Source: Tachypleus tridentatus | Lineage: Eukaryota; Arthropoda; Merostomata; Xiphosura; Limulidae | Assembly (NCBI RefSeq): GCF_004210375.1 | Contig: NC_134834.1 | Coordinates: 146,973,009-147,037,008, forward strand | DNA length: 64,000 nucleotides | Reading direction: 5' to 3' | In this document: piece after piece, positions 1-11,308 of the stretch | Layout: the number at the start of each line of letters is the position of its first letter | Numbering within the stretch: the first letter of the stretch is position 1 | Program-made: the position numbers and the translations under genes | Notes under the pieces: model-generated | Database searches by the model: none | What the model saw: only the letters and a program-made list of their open reading frames with translations | Told to the model about the DNA's origin: nothing

Positions 1-505
1 TTTATAGATTTCGAACATTACAAACCGTTCAACTACAAAGAATTAACTTCGTACATTAGCCATCGCATAACTTCAATAGAAAACACTCATGTCTGAAGAA
101 TAGAGGTAGCTAGCATTTCCATCACGTGTGTATCAACCTAAAAGTAATTTGCTTTTCGTGGACCTGACCACTAATAAAATATTCAGTTCCAGCCAAGACA
201 GAAGACTGAATATTGTTTGTGAGTTAGAAAAGATTTAATTATAATACGTAGCATAATACATAGGACAACAAACCACACCACTTCTGGATCATGTTTTAAT
301 TTGAATATTTTAGTTGTTAAAACTTTAATATGATGTATATTAAATACAGTTAAAGAAATATCTGGCTCTAGATACACCAGAATACTTTAGTTAAGAACCT
401 GAAGGATCGAACGAAATATTTTCCTTTCAGTGTTCAAATTCTTTGATTATTTGTACATTAGTTCCTCAGTTTATCTGAAGTAACCATTTCTCAATCATTT
501 GATGG
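1..505. other. non-coding stretch, nothing recognised
   Basis: AT-rich sequence without a recognisable repeat. It would be intronic if the minus-strand exon at 556-697 is real. A 64-codon minus frame at 183-377 has no convincing splice acceptor and is not called. Confidence 0.4.
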
Positions 506-555
506 CTAACAATAATCACAGTGAAGAAATGAAGTTTTAATTAACATTTTCTTAC

Positions 556-697
556 CTGATAAATTATGAAAATTAGTCTTCAGGGCAGAATCACTTTCAG
601 CTTTGACCACAGTAAAAAAGGTGGCGTTCTTTACCAATAAAATCACCAATAGTGGCACTACAGTGACACCTCTTAAAGCTGTTAGGGTAGACATCAT
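556..697 (-). CDS. possible first coding exon with signal peptide
   Basis: Read on the minus strand, ATG at 697 opens 47 codons plus one base, ending at a good splice donor (CAG/GTAAGA, exon end 556). The peptide starts MMSTLTALRGVTVV, continues with a hydrophobic core (PLLVILLV) and a plausible signal-peptidase site after VVKA, then a polar stretch. That is the shape of the first exon of a secreted protein, with a phase-1 intron following. I see no convincing next exon in the 555 bases to the left, so the gene would continue outside the window. The product is not recognised. An open frame this short could also arise by chance; the donor and the signal-peptide shape are the only support. Confidence 0.35.
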
Positions 698-1248
698 TAA
701 GCTTGCTATGGATCTCTAATGTCTAGGCACTTCGGAGACTCTTGCTTTAAAAGCAAAAAAGAAGTATTTATTAAATTAAACGTAAGCTTGAATAGCAGTA
801 TAGCATATAAAAATCTGAAAAGTTGGTACAATTCAAGTTTTATCAGTTTTCTGAAGACACTAAAATATTTTCTAAACATTTGGTTGCGAAGACAAATTAC
901 ATTAAATAATATTTTGTGTAAAAACGGTTTCCAAATTCTGTTTTTTTTGGTTTTTTTTTTAATTCCGTATGAAAACGATATTGTTAGAGTAACACCAATG
1001 GCAGCTTTAGCCATTGAGGAACCCTATGTAATATACAGAGGGTAGGACTACCATATTATACAACAATAAAAAACATTTAATGAAAATTATAAAATAAAAC
1101 ACTTGTACAACCTTATGGCTTGTGATTGTGTAGCTTCATTTTTAAGAACCTAAATGTAACAAATAATTAATAGCAACGTAGCAAATAATAAGAATTATTG
1201 ATAAATAAACAGTTGTTCCAGTTCCCAAAAGAAGATAACATATATGTA
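698..1248. other. non-coding stretch upstream of the minus exon
   Basis: AT-rich with T and A runs. It would contain the promoter of the minus-strand exon, but no canonical TATAAA on that strand is placed well; only a weak TTATAT lies near 805. Open frames on both strands here lack coding character. Confidence 0.35.
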
Positions 1249-1260
1249 ATGCCAGGAGTG

Positions 1261-1533
1261 TTTTTTGTTTTAAATTTTGCTCAAAGCTACACTAGGACTA
1301 TCTGTGCTAGTTGTCCCTAATTTAGTAATGTAAGAATAGAGAGAAGGCAGCTAGTCATCACCACCCACCGCCAACTCTTGAGCTACTCTTTCACCAACGA
1401 ATAGTGGGATTGACTATGATATTATAATGTCCCCACGGCTGAAAGGGCAAGCATGTTTGGTGTGACAGGAAATCTAACTTGCGACCTTCAGGTTACGAGT
1501 CGAGTGCTTTAACCCCCTGGCCATGCCGGGCCG
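1261..1533 (-). mobile_element. SINE-A, near full length
   Basis: The tRNA-like head lies at the right end (ccggcatggcc on the minus strand) and the aaac-rich tail at the left. Flanks atgccagga (1249-1257) and atgtcagga (1538-1546) look like a 9-bp target duplication with one mismatch. Confidence 0.9.
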
Positions 1534-1546
1534 CATGATGTCAGGA

Positions 1547-2324
1547 ATTTCAGAAACATAGGAGAAAAAAACTACATTTTGTACTCAGAGAATATATATA
1601 ATTTGTAATTTTTGACAGATTGCAAAGAAAACAGACTAGTTCCAAAATTTCCAAACTTCATGTACCTTCCGTCACGATTAGGAAAAGTGTTAAAGTTTGA
1701 TTTCTTGAATGATGGGATTAAAGCAAAACAAACGATCCCAGTGAGCACACCAAAGATAACCCATAATATAGCTCTAATTTGTGATTATTAACAAAAAACA
1801 GACAGCCCAACGAACTCTGATCTCAATATCTCAATAGATTATTTACACCCCCTATTGGCTCAGCAGAAAGTGTCAATACTTAATGCCTTAAAACCTAGAT
1901 TATGACATTCTTCATTGGCACAGCAGAAATAGCCCATTATTTATCTTTGTACTAAATAAGAGATACGATTATTTAGATTTAATTCGCTTAATTAAAGGAA
2001 ATGTAAACAAAAACGCTCGGTGAAAATCAAGCTGACACAGTGTGAAAAATGAAATAGGCTTACTTTCTACCTTCTCCACTTTCGTGGATGACCCATATAA
2101 ATTTATTCAACATTTTTCGACTACCCAAAAATTCACATTCTGAAAAGTGTAATTTTTTTAAACCTATTGAACAATTTATTACAAATGGCTTTGAACAGTT
2201 TCAAAGAATTCACCTAAATTCAATAATGTTTCTCAAACCTGATAGATGGAGAGGTGTTGATCCATTGAAATAAAGAAAGGAATATAATAGACGTAGTAAT
2301 AGGTTTTCTTCTATGTGAAAAAAA
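1547..2324. other. non-coding stretch
   Basis: AT-rich unique sequence. A 61-codon open frame at 2088-2273 has no start context, domain or splice support and is not called. Confidence 0.4.
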
Positions 2325-2700
2325 AAGAACTTCATACAGGTAATAGTTTTGTTCTACTGGACAAAACGGAACCTGACAAGGGTAATGGTCTTGTCATATT
2401 GAAAAACAAACAAATCTGTTAGAGATAATGGTGTTGTCTTGCTTGATAAGAATAAAGCCTGATACAGGTAAAGGTGTTGCCCTACTTGATATAAATGGAA
2501 CCTGTTACGGGTAGTGGTGTTTTCCTACTTGATAAAAATGGAACCATATACAGGTAATGGTGTTGTCACACTTGATAAAAAAAATGGAACCCGATAATGA
2601 TAATGGTGTTGCCCTACGTAATAAAAATGGAACCTGATAGTGGAAATGGTGTTGTCCTACTTGATAAAAATAAAACCTCACAGAAATAATGGCGTTATGG
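2325..2700. repeat. minisatellite, 43-46 bp unit, about 9 diverged copies
   Basis: Recurring core gtgttgtcctacttgata followed by aaaatggaacctgatacagg. Adjacent units measured at 43, 43 and 46 bp; the left units are more decayed. Confidence 0.85.
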
Positions 2701-3121
2701 TTCTGTAAAAAAGAGAAACAAAGTGAGTATGTTAGGAGGATATGAAATGATTTGGACGATAAACAGAGCCCTGAAACTAACGAGACCAGTTCAGCTTGGA
2801 GAGCAGCAGAAGTTTGTTCTCAAATTACACAAAGAAGGGAGATAACTATCAGTAAACAGGTGAAATCTCATCCTGGCATCTTTACATAGATTATCGAAGG
2901 TTCACACAAACTGATATTCCACTCAGACCTACAGTATCTGATATTGACATGTTTGATCATAAATCAGTAGGTGGTTTAGTTTCATTTCTACTGGTACTGG
3001 TGCTAATGTCTCTGGTTGATAACTTAAATAGGAGAGTATGTACAGTTGTATCCACAGGCTGATTTGGAATTTATTTTGAAACAACGGCTAGCAATTAATT
3101 TATTTTTCTTTTTGATTTAAG
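2701..3121. other. non-coding stretch, possible intron
   Basis: No repeat recognised. It ends in a pyrimidine-rich acceptor (tttttctttttgatttaag) that would feed the exon at 3122. A GTGAGT motif at 2723 could be a donor, but no coding exon to its left was recognised. Confidence 0.35.
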
Positions 3122-3291
3122 GTAGAGTTCGTGCTTTAGAACGACCACATATTATCGATATATACTTATCCCGAAGTGAACAATGTCATATAGATTTCAC
3201 AGTTATAACTTTTGAAACACCAGGAACACCGTCTTTTGTTCAACTGCTTGCTCGGGTACATGGCGACCACAGTAAACAACCAACTCTTTAA
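3122..3291 (+). CDS. possible terminal exon of an unknown protein
   Basis: After the acceptor AG at 3120-3121, two bases complete a codon and 55 codons run to TAA at 3289-3291. The peptide begins RVRALERPHIIDIYLSRSEQ and ends LLARVHGDHSKQPTL. It has balanced composition and no low complexity, unlike the surrounding AT-rich frames, so I read it as a last coding exon. No family is recognised and no upstream exon with a matching phase-1 donor was placed. The alternative is a chance open frame. Confidence 0.4.
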
Positions 3292-3544
3292 GGTGATGAC
3301 ATGTAGTTCGAATAAGGAAATATTTCGGATCAAGGCGTTTTATATATCAAAAAAATTTTACCTAATATAACAAACCTTAATAATATATTGCTTATATAGA
3401 TGCCCAAGAGCTATACCTAACACTAACTTAATAGAAGACATCTCTTTTCAGGTCCTGGTAACTTATTGTCTATTTTGTTTGCATCTTTTCTAAAATGTAA
3501 ACCGAATCTTCGAGCTTTTTTTCATGCTAAGGGTATGCTCACGC

Positions 3545-3660
3545 CCCTCCTCTGGTGGCTCAGCAGTAAATCTATGAGCTTTACATCGCTCAAAATAAGG
3601 TTTCGAGACCTGCAGCAGACAAAGAATAGATAGCCCACTGTGTAGCTCTGCACTTAATAA
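3545..3660 (+). mobile_element. SINE-B copy
   Basis: Head ggtggctcagcagtaaat with a B-box-like ggtttcgagacc, then tagcccactgtgtagctctg. Diverged. Confidence 0.65.
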
Positions 3661-3900
3661 TGTAAACTTATATAAAAAATAAATCTTCTAGCACATTGTA
3701 ACATTTCGTGTGATTATGGCATCTGAGCAAAAACAAGGAAAATAATACTGATTTTAATATATCCAAGTCAATAAAAATAAGTTAAATATATTAATATAAG
3801 TTTTCAATGAATAAAATAATTACGCATAATCCTACTTTCGAAATCCCTGGTGAGGTGAAAGGTATTATAACCAAAAGTACAAGCTCTCTGTTGGTTCCCC

Positions 3901-4104
3901 ATCAAACCAAACACGCTAGTTCTTTCAGCCGTGTGTACGTTATAATGTGATGGTCAATCCCACTATTCATTGTTAAAAGAGTAGCCCAAGAGTTGGCAGT
4001 GGGTGGTGATGACTAGCTGCCTTTCCTCTAGGCTTACACTGCTAAATTAGGGACAGCTAGCGCAGATAGCCCTCGTGTAGCTTTGCGGGAAATTCAAAAA
4101 ACAA
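3901..4104 (+). mobile_element. SINE-A, 5' truncated
   Basis: Lacks the tRNA-like head; begins at the ccaaacacgctagttc segment and runs to the tail gaaattcaaaaaacaaa. Confidence 0.85.
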
Positions 4105-4178
4105 ACTCTCTATTGGTGTACTTACTGTTAGAGCTACTATTCGATTCAATTGAAAAATAAAAGTTCCTCATTCTTTGC

Positions 4179-4297
4179 TCCCCCCCCCCAGTGGTACAGC
4201 AGTATGTCTGGGGGCTTACAATGCTAGAAACCGAGTTTTCGATACCTGTGGGGGATAGAGCAGAGACAAACCATTGTGGAACTTAATTTGAAACAGA
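4179..4297 (+). mobile_element. SINE-B copy
   Basis: ccccagtggtacagcagtatg head, ttttcgatacctgtgg B box, attgtggaactt tail. Begins with a C10 run. Confidence 0.75.
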
Positions 4298-4383
4298 CAA
4301 TCCTATTCACGCCCTCTACATTCCTACACTCAGTTGCACAACCATTTTCAAACATGTGGTTAGCTATCGGTCAGTTACCTCTT

Positions 4384-4475
4384 CCTTTCTTTGTGAACCT
4401 GACGATGACCGAAGAAGGTCGAAACGTTGTTCGCTCCTCTGCATAAAAAATTTTCTCAACCCAAACCAGCCGTTT
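4384..4475 (+). repeat. dispersed repeat with gaaggtcgaaacgttgttc core
   Basis: Contains gaacctgacgatgaccgaag followed by aaggtcgaaacgttgttc. Related copies lie at 10850-10945, 37735-37825 and 37980-38075. Probably the end of a larger mobile element of unknown class. Confidence 0.6.
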
Positions 4476-5240
4476 TTTACATATAGACAATCCTATTATT
4501 GTACAAAATATTTATAAAAAAGCACCAACTTCAACCTTCTTACAGAAATCACGAAACAATTTAGAACCGATATTTTTAACACCATAAAATAATTTCAGCT
4601 TTGTCTTATGCGTATAAATTAATTAACTTCTTTTTTTTTTTTTGTAAATGACTTAGAAATATTATTTAAGGTTCACATGTACTATTCGAACTGTGCACCA
4701 AATGTACCAAAAATACAAATAAAATTTTAAATTACACACTAAAACGTTTAGTGTCTTTATGTGAAACTGATACAGTCTAACCATGTTCAAAGACAGTAAA
4801 AAATATTTTATAGAGATTACAAATTCATAAGTTCGATCTTTATACCTTAGTATAGGTAATGATCAAGTTGAGTGTATTTATCTGGTTTTCTAAAAACAAA
4901 TCTGGGATTTCGAATATAGTAATTGTTGAAGATAGGACTAATTCAATTCATTTATAATTCAATTTAATCATTTAATTGAGAACAGGTTTTGTAAGGGTCA
5001 GACTTATAATTGACCTTCTTAGTCAAAGGCCACGAAACATGTCGGAGTTTGTTATCTTACTGTTTTTGAACTTATTCAAATAGTTCAATAAAGATTGGCC
5101 TGAAGAACGAGTTTAGTCTGATGAAATGAGCAGCTTTTGGTGTGATGCGTAAGAAAACAACAAAGCCCAAACATAGTGAGTGAAGGGCATATTCATAAGA
5201 CCTTACTTCAAGTTTTGTAAGTTAGGCATGTTCTCAAATC
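4476..5240. other. AT-rich stretch with a possible retroelement tail
   Basis: Mostly featureless. At 5008-5100 the sequence gaccttcttagtcaaaggcc, then acgaaacatgtcgg and aatagttcaataaag, resembles the 3' end of a dispersed element, but no second copy is in the window. Confidence 0.3.
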
Positions 5241-5404
5241 CCACCACAGGATTATCCAAGATATCTATTTACCAAAAACAAGTATCTTATTTTGAAGTAT
5301 ACGCCCAAACGTTTAGTATCTTACTTGAAACTGGTTCAGTGTGACCATTTCCAAATACAATAAAATATTATTTTATTTTACCTCGGATTACCCCAATAAC
5401 CATG

Positions 5405-5690
5405 ATCTCAAAATCTTCCAAAGGATTATCCAAGATGTCCATGCCCGTTTGTCCCTAATCGATAATATCTCAGATGTACATGCTCCCAACTTCCTATCTG
5501 GGACTATTCAAGATTACATGCTCAGAAATCTTTCTCTGGAAACTATCCAATATAGGCATTCTCAAACATCTTTCTATGGAGACTATTCAAGATGGCATGC
5601 TCAGAAATCTTTCTCTAGAGACTATCCAAGATGGGCATTCTCAAACATCTTTCTCTGGAGAGTATCCAGTATGGACATGCACAGAAATCC
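5405..5690. repeat. minisatellite, about 39 bp unit
   Basis: Units follow gactatccaagatgg, gcattctcaaacatc, tttctctgga. About seven copies. The open frames across it in two phases come from the repeat (39 is a multiple of three) and are not genes. Confidence 0.85.
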
Positions 5691-5751
5691 CTAAGAAAGA
5701 AGAAAATCGGTAATCCGAATGCTGTAAACACCTATATGCTAACCAAACACA

Positions 5752-5895
5752 AAACCCAGTAATTCGAGCATTGTAAACGACTTTGTAATAACAAGACAAG
5801 TAATTTCATAATCAGAGCACTATAAACGATTTTGTACAAACAACACAAAAACCAGTAATCCAAGCACAGTAAGCGACTTTTGCTAACAAGACAAT
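5752..5895. repeat. short tandem repeat, about 50-60 bp unit, 3 copies
   Basis: Three diverged copies of ccagtaattcgagcattgta, aacgactttgta, aacaagacaa. A related fragment appears around 6465-6540. Confidence 0.6.
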
Positions 5896-6228
5896 AAACC
5901 TGTTTATTGGGTTTCGCTGTTATTAAACAAAAAGATACACAATGGGTTACCTGTGCACTTCTGATCACGGGTATCGAAACACTATTTTTATCGCTATAAT
6001 CCGAAACCCGGATTACACAAGCGAGCAAGTGTGGCCTATATTTACAAAGCATTTGGGTTTCTCCTCTTGCGGTTTATCAAATTTTTGACCCCAACTGGTT
6101 CATCAGTATTAGACGCAGCCCTAATATGACCAACATCTTGTTCAGGGAATTCAGACTATTAAACTAAGTAGAAGAATAAAAGATAACGAGGATATCATGA
6201 ATCTGGATGGTTCTTTTGATGGTTCGAA

Positions 6229-6362
6229 GGCCCAGCATGGCCATGTGTTTACTGGACTCGACTCGCAATCTGATGATCGCGGGTTCGAATCCCCTTCATA
6301 CTAAACATGCTCGCCCTTTCACCTATGAGGACATTATAATATTTCTATCAATTCCACTACTG
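6229..6362 (+). mobile_element. SINE-A, 3' truncated
   Basis: tRNA-like head cccagcatggccatg with B box gggttcgaatcccc; the element breaks off in the body after attccactac. Confidence 0.8.
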
Positions 6363-6661
6363 AGGCTTTGTAAGGGCTAGTAGTATAAAAATAATTCTTG
6401 TAATAATTAGCCCTGATAATGCCGCAATAGACAAACGTTGGCTGGAGATTAAAGGCCGATTCTGTCTAATTTTATTACAAAAATGATTTTGTACTAAAAA
6501 ACAAGAAATCTCTTTATTAGGTTTGGTTGTTACTAAATCAAACAAACAATGGTGGTTCGAATTTTAAAAATGTTTGTTGTGTTTTTCATTTACCACCAAA
6601 GTGATTCATATGTCAGGCTCATATATACAAAACGTAGTAGATCTCACGTTTCAAAGACTAG

Positions 6662-6937
6662 AGTTTGGTTTGTTTTGAATTTCGTGCAAAGCTACTCGAC
6701 GGCTACCTGCAATAGCCGTCCCTAATTTAGCAGTGTAAGACTAGAGGGAAGGAAGCTAGTTGTCACCACCCACCGCCAATTCTTGGGCTACTCTTTTACC
6801 GACGAATAATGGGATTGACCGTCACTTTACAACAGCCCCATGGCTGAAAAGGCGACCATGTTTGGGGTGACAGAGATTCGAACTCTTGACCCTCAGAGTA
6901 GAGTAGAGTGCCTTAACCACCTGATCATGCCGGGCGC
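6662..6937 (-). mobile_element. SINE-A, near full length
   Basis: Full head-to-tail match on the minus strand. The open frame at 6840-7028 lies in its head and flank and is not a gene. Confidence 0.9.
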
Positions 6938-6969
6938 CTCGAGAAGAACTGTAGCACGAATAAAAGTTA

Positions 6970-7132
6970 TATACAGGTTGTTTGTTTTATCGTTTCGCGC
7001 AAAGCTACACGAAAGCTATCAGCACTAGCCGTCCCTAATATAGCAGTGTAAGACTAGAGGGAAGGCAGCTAGTCATCACCACCCACCGCCAACTCTTGGA
7101 GTACTCTTTCACCAACGAATAGCAGGATTGAG
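6970..7132 (-). mobile_element. SINE-A, head missing
   Basis: Tail and body present; ends in gaatagcaggattga, where the sequence changes to an unrelated agag-rich segment. Lies 33 bp from the preceding copy in the same orientation. Confidence 0.85.
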
Positions 7133-7287
7133 AGAGATACGTGAGATAGAGAGAAATAGAAGGATTAGAGAACCTGTATTCGAGTTCGGTATTTCGAAGT
7201 CTGGTAATTTCAGACACACAAAAGAAAAACGTCTGATACGACACCTGTTGATGGTCTTGAAAATTCACTCCTCGAAACGTCGTGAAA

Positions 7288-7585
7288 ATTTTGTTTATTT
7301 GTTTGGAACTTTCGTGCAAAGCTGCACGAGGGCTATCTACGCCCACCGTCACTGATTTAGCAATGTAAGACTAAATAGAAGGCAGCTAGTCAACCATCCA
7401 CCGTCAACTCTTGGGCTACTCTTTTATCAAGAAATAGTGTAATTGACCATCAAAGACTATCTGCTCAGCCCACCGAGGGGAATCGAACCCCTGATTTTAG
7501 CGTTGTAAATCCGGAGACATACCGCTGTACTAGCGGGGGGCTAATATAACGCTCCCACGGCTGAAAGGGCAAGCATGTTTGGTGC
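7288..7585 (-). mobile_element. SINE-A interrupted by SINE-B
   Basis: Tail and body at 7288-7452, then a SINE-B head-side segment, then the SINE-A body resumes at taatataacgctcccacgg and ends at aagcatgtttggtg. The tRNA-like head is lost. Confidence 0.85.
7453..7542 (-). mobile_element. SINE-B nested in SINE-A
   Basis: Contains ggggaatcgaacccctga and gtactagcggggggc. It is nearly identical to the copy at 31480 and therefore probably young. No clear target duplication. Confidence 0.8.
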
Positions 7586-7599
7586 CTAATTGAAAATGC

Positions 7600-8841
7600 T
7601 AAACATGTAGATGTGAATATTATAACATCTTTTTTTGTCGTATAATTGATTTTTATTTTCAACATGCAGCCCAAGAAGCACAAATAAGTCCACCTCTTTC
7701 TCTCTTGATTACAACAAAAACGTTGAGCACTTTCATCAACCTTCACTCCCTGCAGACAGTTGCGGGAAGGGGTGACTGTTTTCCAAAAATATATAAATTG
7801 AAAGAAAAACGCAAAAAAAAACTTGTTTTGACAAGGACTTGATGATGAACAGGTTATGTGGAAATAAATATTTAAGAAAATTCTATAAATAAACTGGAAA
7901 GAGCCTATCCATTACGTGAGTGAAGCTTGTGAATGTGTGTTACAATTATACCTAAACAGTCCCTTTTCAGCAATTATTTCCAAAATGTTAACGTTTCTGT
8001 TTAAGCACAGTAACGTACTGTATCAGAGTATGTAGGTATGAACATACAGCCACATTCTTCTGATGAGTTATCAGTTGCCTCATATCGTGATTTGACATTG
8101 GGGCGTTTGCCTTAATTGTACGTTTTCTGAAAACGATATGATACCAATTCACATAGTACCGAGAAATGAAATCACTGACCGTTCATTTCCTGGACCAAAG
8201 TTCTCTCCCCCTTCCCAAATACCCTATTGTGATGCTTCTAAAATTAGCATTTTATCAAACAAACACGGACATGTTAGGCCTAATTTGCACTCATTAATGA
8301 GATCTAACGCATTCGTGAGTCACATACATAACTCTTCCCCTTACGAAGATATTTAATGATACATCACACAAAAACGCTACAACATATTGGGGGAAGTAGA
8401 AATGTCAGAAGATACATTTGAGGATCTTTCCGGACAAAATCTAAGACTAAACGTCTCGCCGTGTGTGTGTGCGCGTGCATGTATGATGAGGCTCTGTAGA
8501 ATTTTTAAAAGATTTCACAAGGGAAAATAACGTAGTTTATGACAAACAGAATTGTGTCTGACGAACGTTTAACAAATATAATATTACAAGCAATTATGAC
8601 TATAATATTTTCAAATCCATAACTTTTTCGACTTCCACAAGAATGAAAAATTTAAAATTTATTTTTTTTATGAAAATTTGAATGACTATTTATTAATTTT
8701 CTTTATAAGTTTCGTGTTGTTTGAACACAGCCGAACCAATTTTTAGGTAACAGACGAAAGGGAAAGCAGCCAGTGAATAGCTTTTACCGCCATATGTTTT
8801 GAATACTCTCACCTGACAACAGGGGGACTTGTTCGTTACTT
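7600..8841. other. non-coding stretch
   Basis: AT-rich. It includes a short gt/gc run at 8459-8480. A 72-codon plus frame at 8138-8356 has fairly mixed composition, but a second frame is equally open over part of it and no splice signals support it, so it is left uncalled. Confidence 0.35.
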
Positions 8842-9121
8842 GGCCAGGAATGGCCAGGTGGTTAAGGCACTCGACTCGTAATCTGAAGGTCGCAGGTTCG
8901 AATCCCTGTAACACCAAACATTGTCGCCCCTTAAGCCGTACGGGCGTTATAATGTGACAATCAGTCCCCCTATTCATTGGTAACATAGTAGCCCAAGAGT
9001 TGGCGGTGGGTGGTGATGACTAGCTGCCTCCCCTCTAGTCTTACGCTGCTAAATTAGGGACGGCTAGCGCAGATAGCCATTATGTAGTTTTGCGCGAAAT
9101 TCAAAACAAACAAACAAACAA
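8842..9121 (+). mobile_element. SINE-A, near full length
   Basis: Head tggccaggtggttaaggc, B box aggttcgaatccc and a full tail ending in a run of aaac. Good reference copy. Confidence 0.95.
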
Positions 9122-9281
9122 TCTTATAATTCACACATAATCACAAAGTGGTTTATGTCACCATGTTTATGCGGAAATGGGACGTCAACCATGATTCCTT
9201 GGATCTTCAAGGTGACTCCTGATCTCAAAAATAATTTAAATGAACTAAAACCTAAAGCCATTTCTCTTTTGTAACGTTCTC

Positions 9282-9370
9282 GTGACGCAGGTGGGTCAGC
9301 GGTAGGTTTACCGACTCACAACATTAAAAATTGAAGTTCGATTTCTTGCAGCGGGAACAAATCATAAAAC
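9282..9370 (+). mobile_element. SINE-B copy, decayed
   Basis: ggtgggtcagcggtaggt then gaagttcgatttcttgcagc. Weak match without a clear tail. Confidence 0.45.
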
Positions 9371-9892
9371 AGTATCTTATTCGAGCTGGATTTTCTATGC
9401 GTTTTTTTCTCTCAACTTTTCTAATTTTATTCCATATTATATTTTGTAGTGGAGCAAATAATACTTTTCGCCTCCTCCCCTTTATAGTTTTCGAAGTTCT
9501 GTCTCTTCAACTGAATCTTTGATACCTGCGGTTACGTATGGTATTAGAAATAGGCGCTAGACAACCAATGATACCAGTGCCTGCCAGCTGTCTTCAGTGT
9601 GAAATATTATAGACACAACGACGCCTATAATTTACTATAATAACACAGTATCAAAAGAGGAATTATTGAATGTACAGTTTTTCTTCTCGCAGTGCTATAA
9701 ATGGAAGTGAATGCCACACCACTAGTAACCTCAAAACAGTCACTATGCCTCTGTTAAATATAACATAAGTACGTGTAGGCACTTCAAGGCCTACAGAATC
9801 ATATAATATTTCGCGCTAACTGCGGGTCAATTTATTTAAATAAAAGAAATAGAAAACAAAATTTTCTACACCACAAGAATAAATGGAGAGAA
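9371..9892. other. non-coding stretch
   Basis: No repeat or coding signal recognised. Confidence 0.35.
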
Positions 9893-10168
9893 TGTTTGTT
9901 TGTTTTGAATTTCGCGCAAAGCTACACGAGAGCTGTCTGCGCTAGCCGTCCCTAATTTAGCAGTGTAAAACTAGAGAGAGGGCAGTTAGTCATCACCACT
10001 CACCGCCAATTCTTAGGCTACTATTTTACTAACGAATAGTGGGATTGACAGCCACATTATAACGCTCCCACGGCTGAAAGGGCGAGCATGTTTGGTGCGA
10101 CGGGGATTCGAACCCGCGACCCTCAGATTACGAGTCGAGTGCCTTAACCGTCTGGCCATGCCGGATCG
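9893..10168 (-). mobile_element. SINE-A, near full length
   Basis: Complete on the minus strand, head at right (tctggccatgccgga). A 7-bp match gagagaa on both flanks may be a weak target duplication. Confidence 0.92.
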
Positions 10169-10849
10169 CAGAGAGAAAGCCAGATACATAATGAAACTAA
10201 AATAATGCAGAAGTGAAGTTCCTACATTTGGAATGGATGGGGCTACGTGACCCAGCTTTGCCAACAAATCATACACACTTGGGCTGTTTATAGAGAGGTA
10301 ATCTGTATACTCGAATATTATTTAACAGAAAACGAATAGATGAAGATAGTATGCTAAAACTATTAGATCCGTCAGAAACTTGCCCATATTTTTCTCGGTA
10401 AAATTGTCGCAGTAACAAATTATTTATTTTTTCACCTGAAATTTCGCTCCAAATATGTGGATAAGAGCTTGTTGGCCGACGGAAGTCAATGATGATTGGA
10501 TATTAACTGATAAATGGAATATCGAAGGGACCATGTTGTGTGTGTAACACCCCAAATCCCATTTGTTGCATCCCTTTCTAAGATGGATGGACAGTGAGGA
10601 CGAGCTTGATGGCTGAGATTTATTCCTCAAAGAAAACGCCTACATTTATTGGGTATAACTCTCTAATGAATTTATCTGTTTTAGAATTTAAAACTAAGCT
10701 GCACCACCAGCTAACTGCGCTCAGTCAAAGAGGCCACTAATATTGAATTATCGGTCCCATAGTCCAGCCACGCCCAGCCCAACCAACTGACGAATCGTTT
10801 TTTTAATTCTTGATGACAAGAAACCCAACTGAAATAAAAATGTATCTCA
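10169..10849. other. non-coding stretch
   Basis: Nothing recognised. The minus frames at 10013-10276 (partly SINE) and 10424-10630 have no support. Confidence 0.35.
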
Positions 10850-10945
10850 GAACGGTTGGTATGGGTATTGACACTTTTATTGATAAGAAGAGAACAACTT
10901 TTCGACCTCCCAAGGTCATCTTCAGGTTAAGAAAGAGAGAGTTTG
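10850..10945 (-). repeat. dispersed repeat with gaaggtcgaaac-type core
   Basis: Reverse complement of the repeat seen at 4384: aacttttcgacctcccaagg then tcatcttcaggttaa, preceded by the ggtatgggtattgacacttt segment also present at 37745. Confidence 0.65.
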
Positions 10946-11051
10946 AATATGACCGTTGCCGGACACATGTCTCAGGGACGAGAGTATAAACAGATACGGT
11001 ATTGTACGGGGCGTTGCAGTTGGATGTTAGGTTATTAATTAGTGTAGGTAT

Positions 11052-11308
11052 ATTTGTTTTGAATTTCGCGCAAAGTCTGTGCTAGCCGTCACTAATTTAG
11101 CAGTGTAAGACTAGATGGAAGGCAGGTAGTCATCACTACTCACCGCCAACTCTTGGGCTACTCTTTTACTAACAAATAGTGGGATTAGCCGTCAAATTAT
11201 AACGCTCTCCGGCTGAAAGGGCGAGCATATTTGGTGTGACAGGGATTCGAACCCGCGACCCTCAGATTACGAGTCGAACTCCTTAATCCATCTGGCCATG
11301 CCGGGCCC
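11052..11308 (-). mobile_element. SINE-A, small internal deletion
   Basis: About 13 bases are missing after cgcaaag at the tail side; otherwise complete with the head at right. Confidence 0.92.

Noticed and set aside
719-1045. 108-codon plus frame and the opposing 102-codon minus frame
   Set aside because: Composition follows T- and A-runs, the frames are opposite each other, and neither has a signal or splice support.
5341-5713. Overlapping plus frames of 117 and 79 codons
   Set aside because: They follow the 39-bp minisatellite, whose length is a multiple of three, so open frames persist without selection.
8138-8356. 72-codon plus frame with mixed composition
   Set aside because: A second frame is equally plausible after a possible acceptor at about 8156, and neither has homology or a donor I can support.
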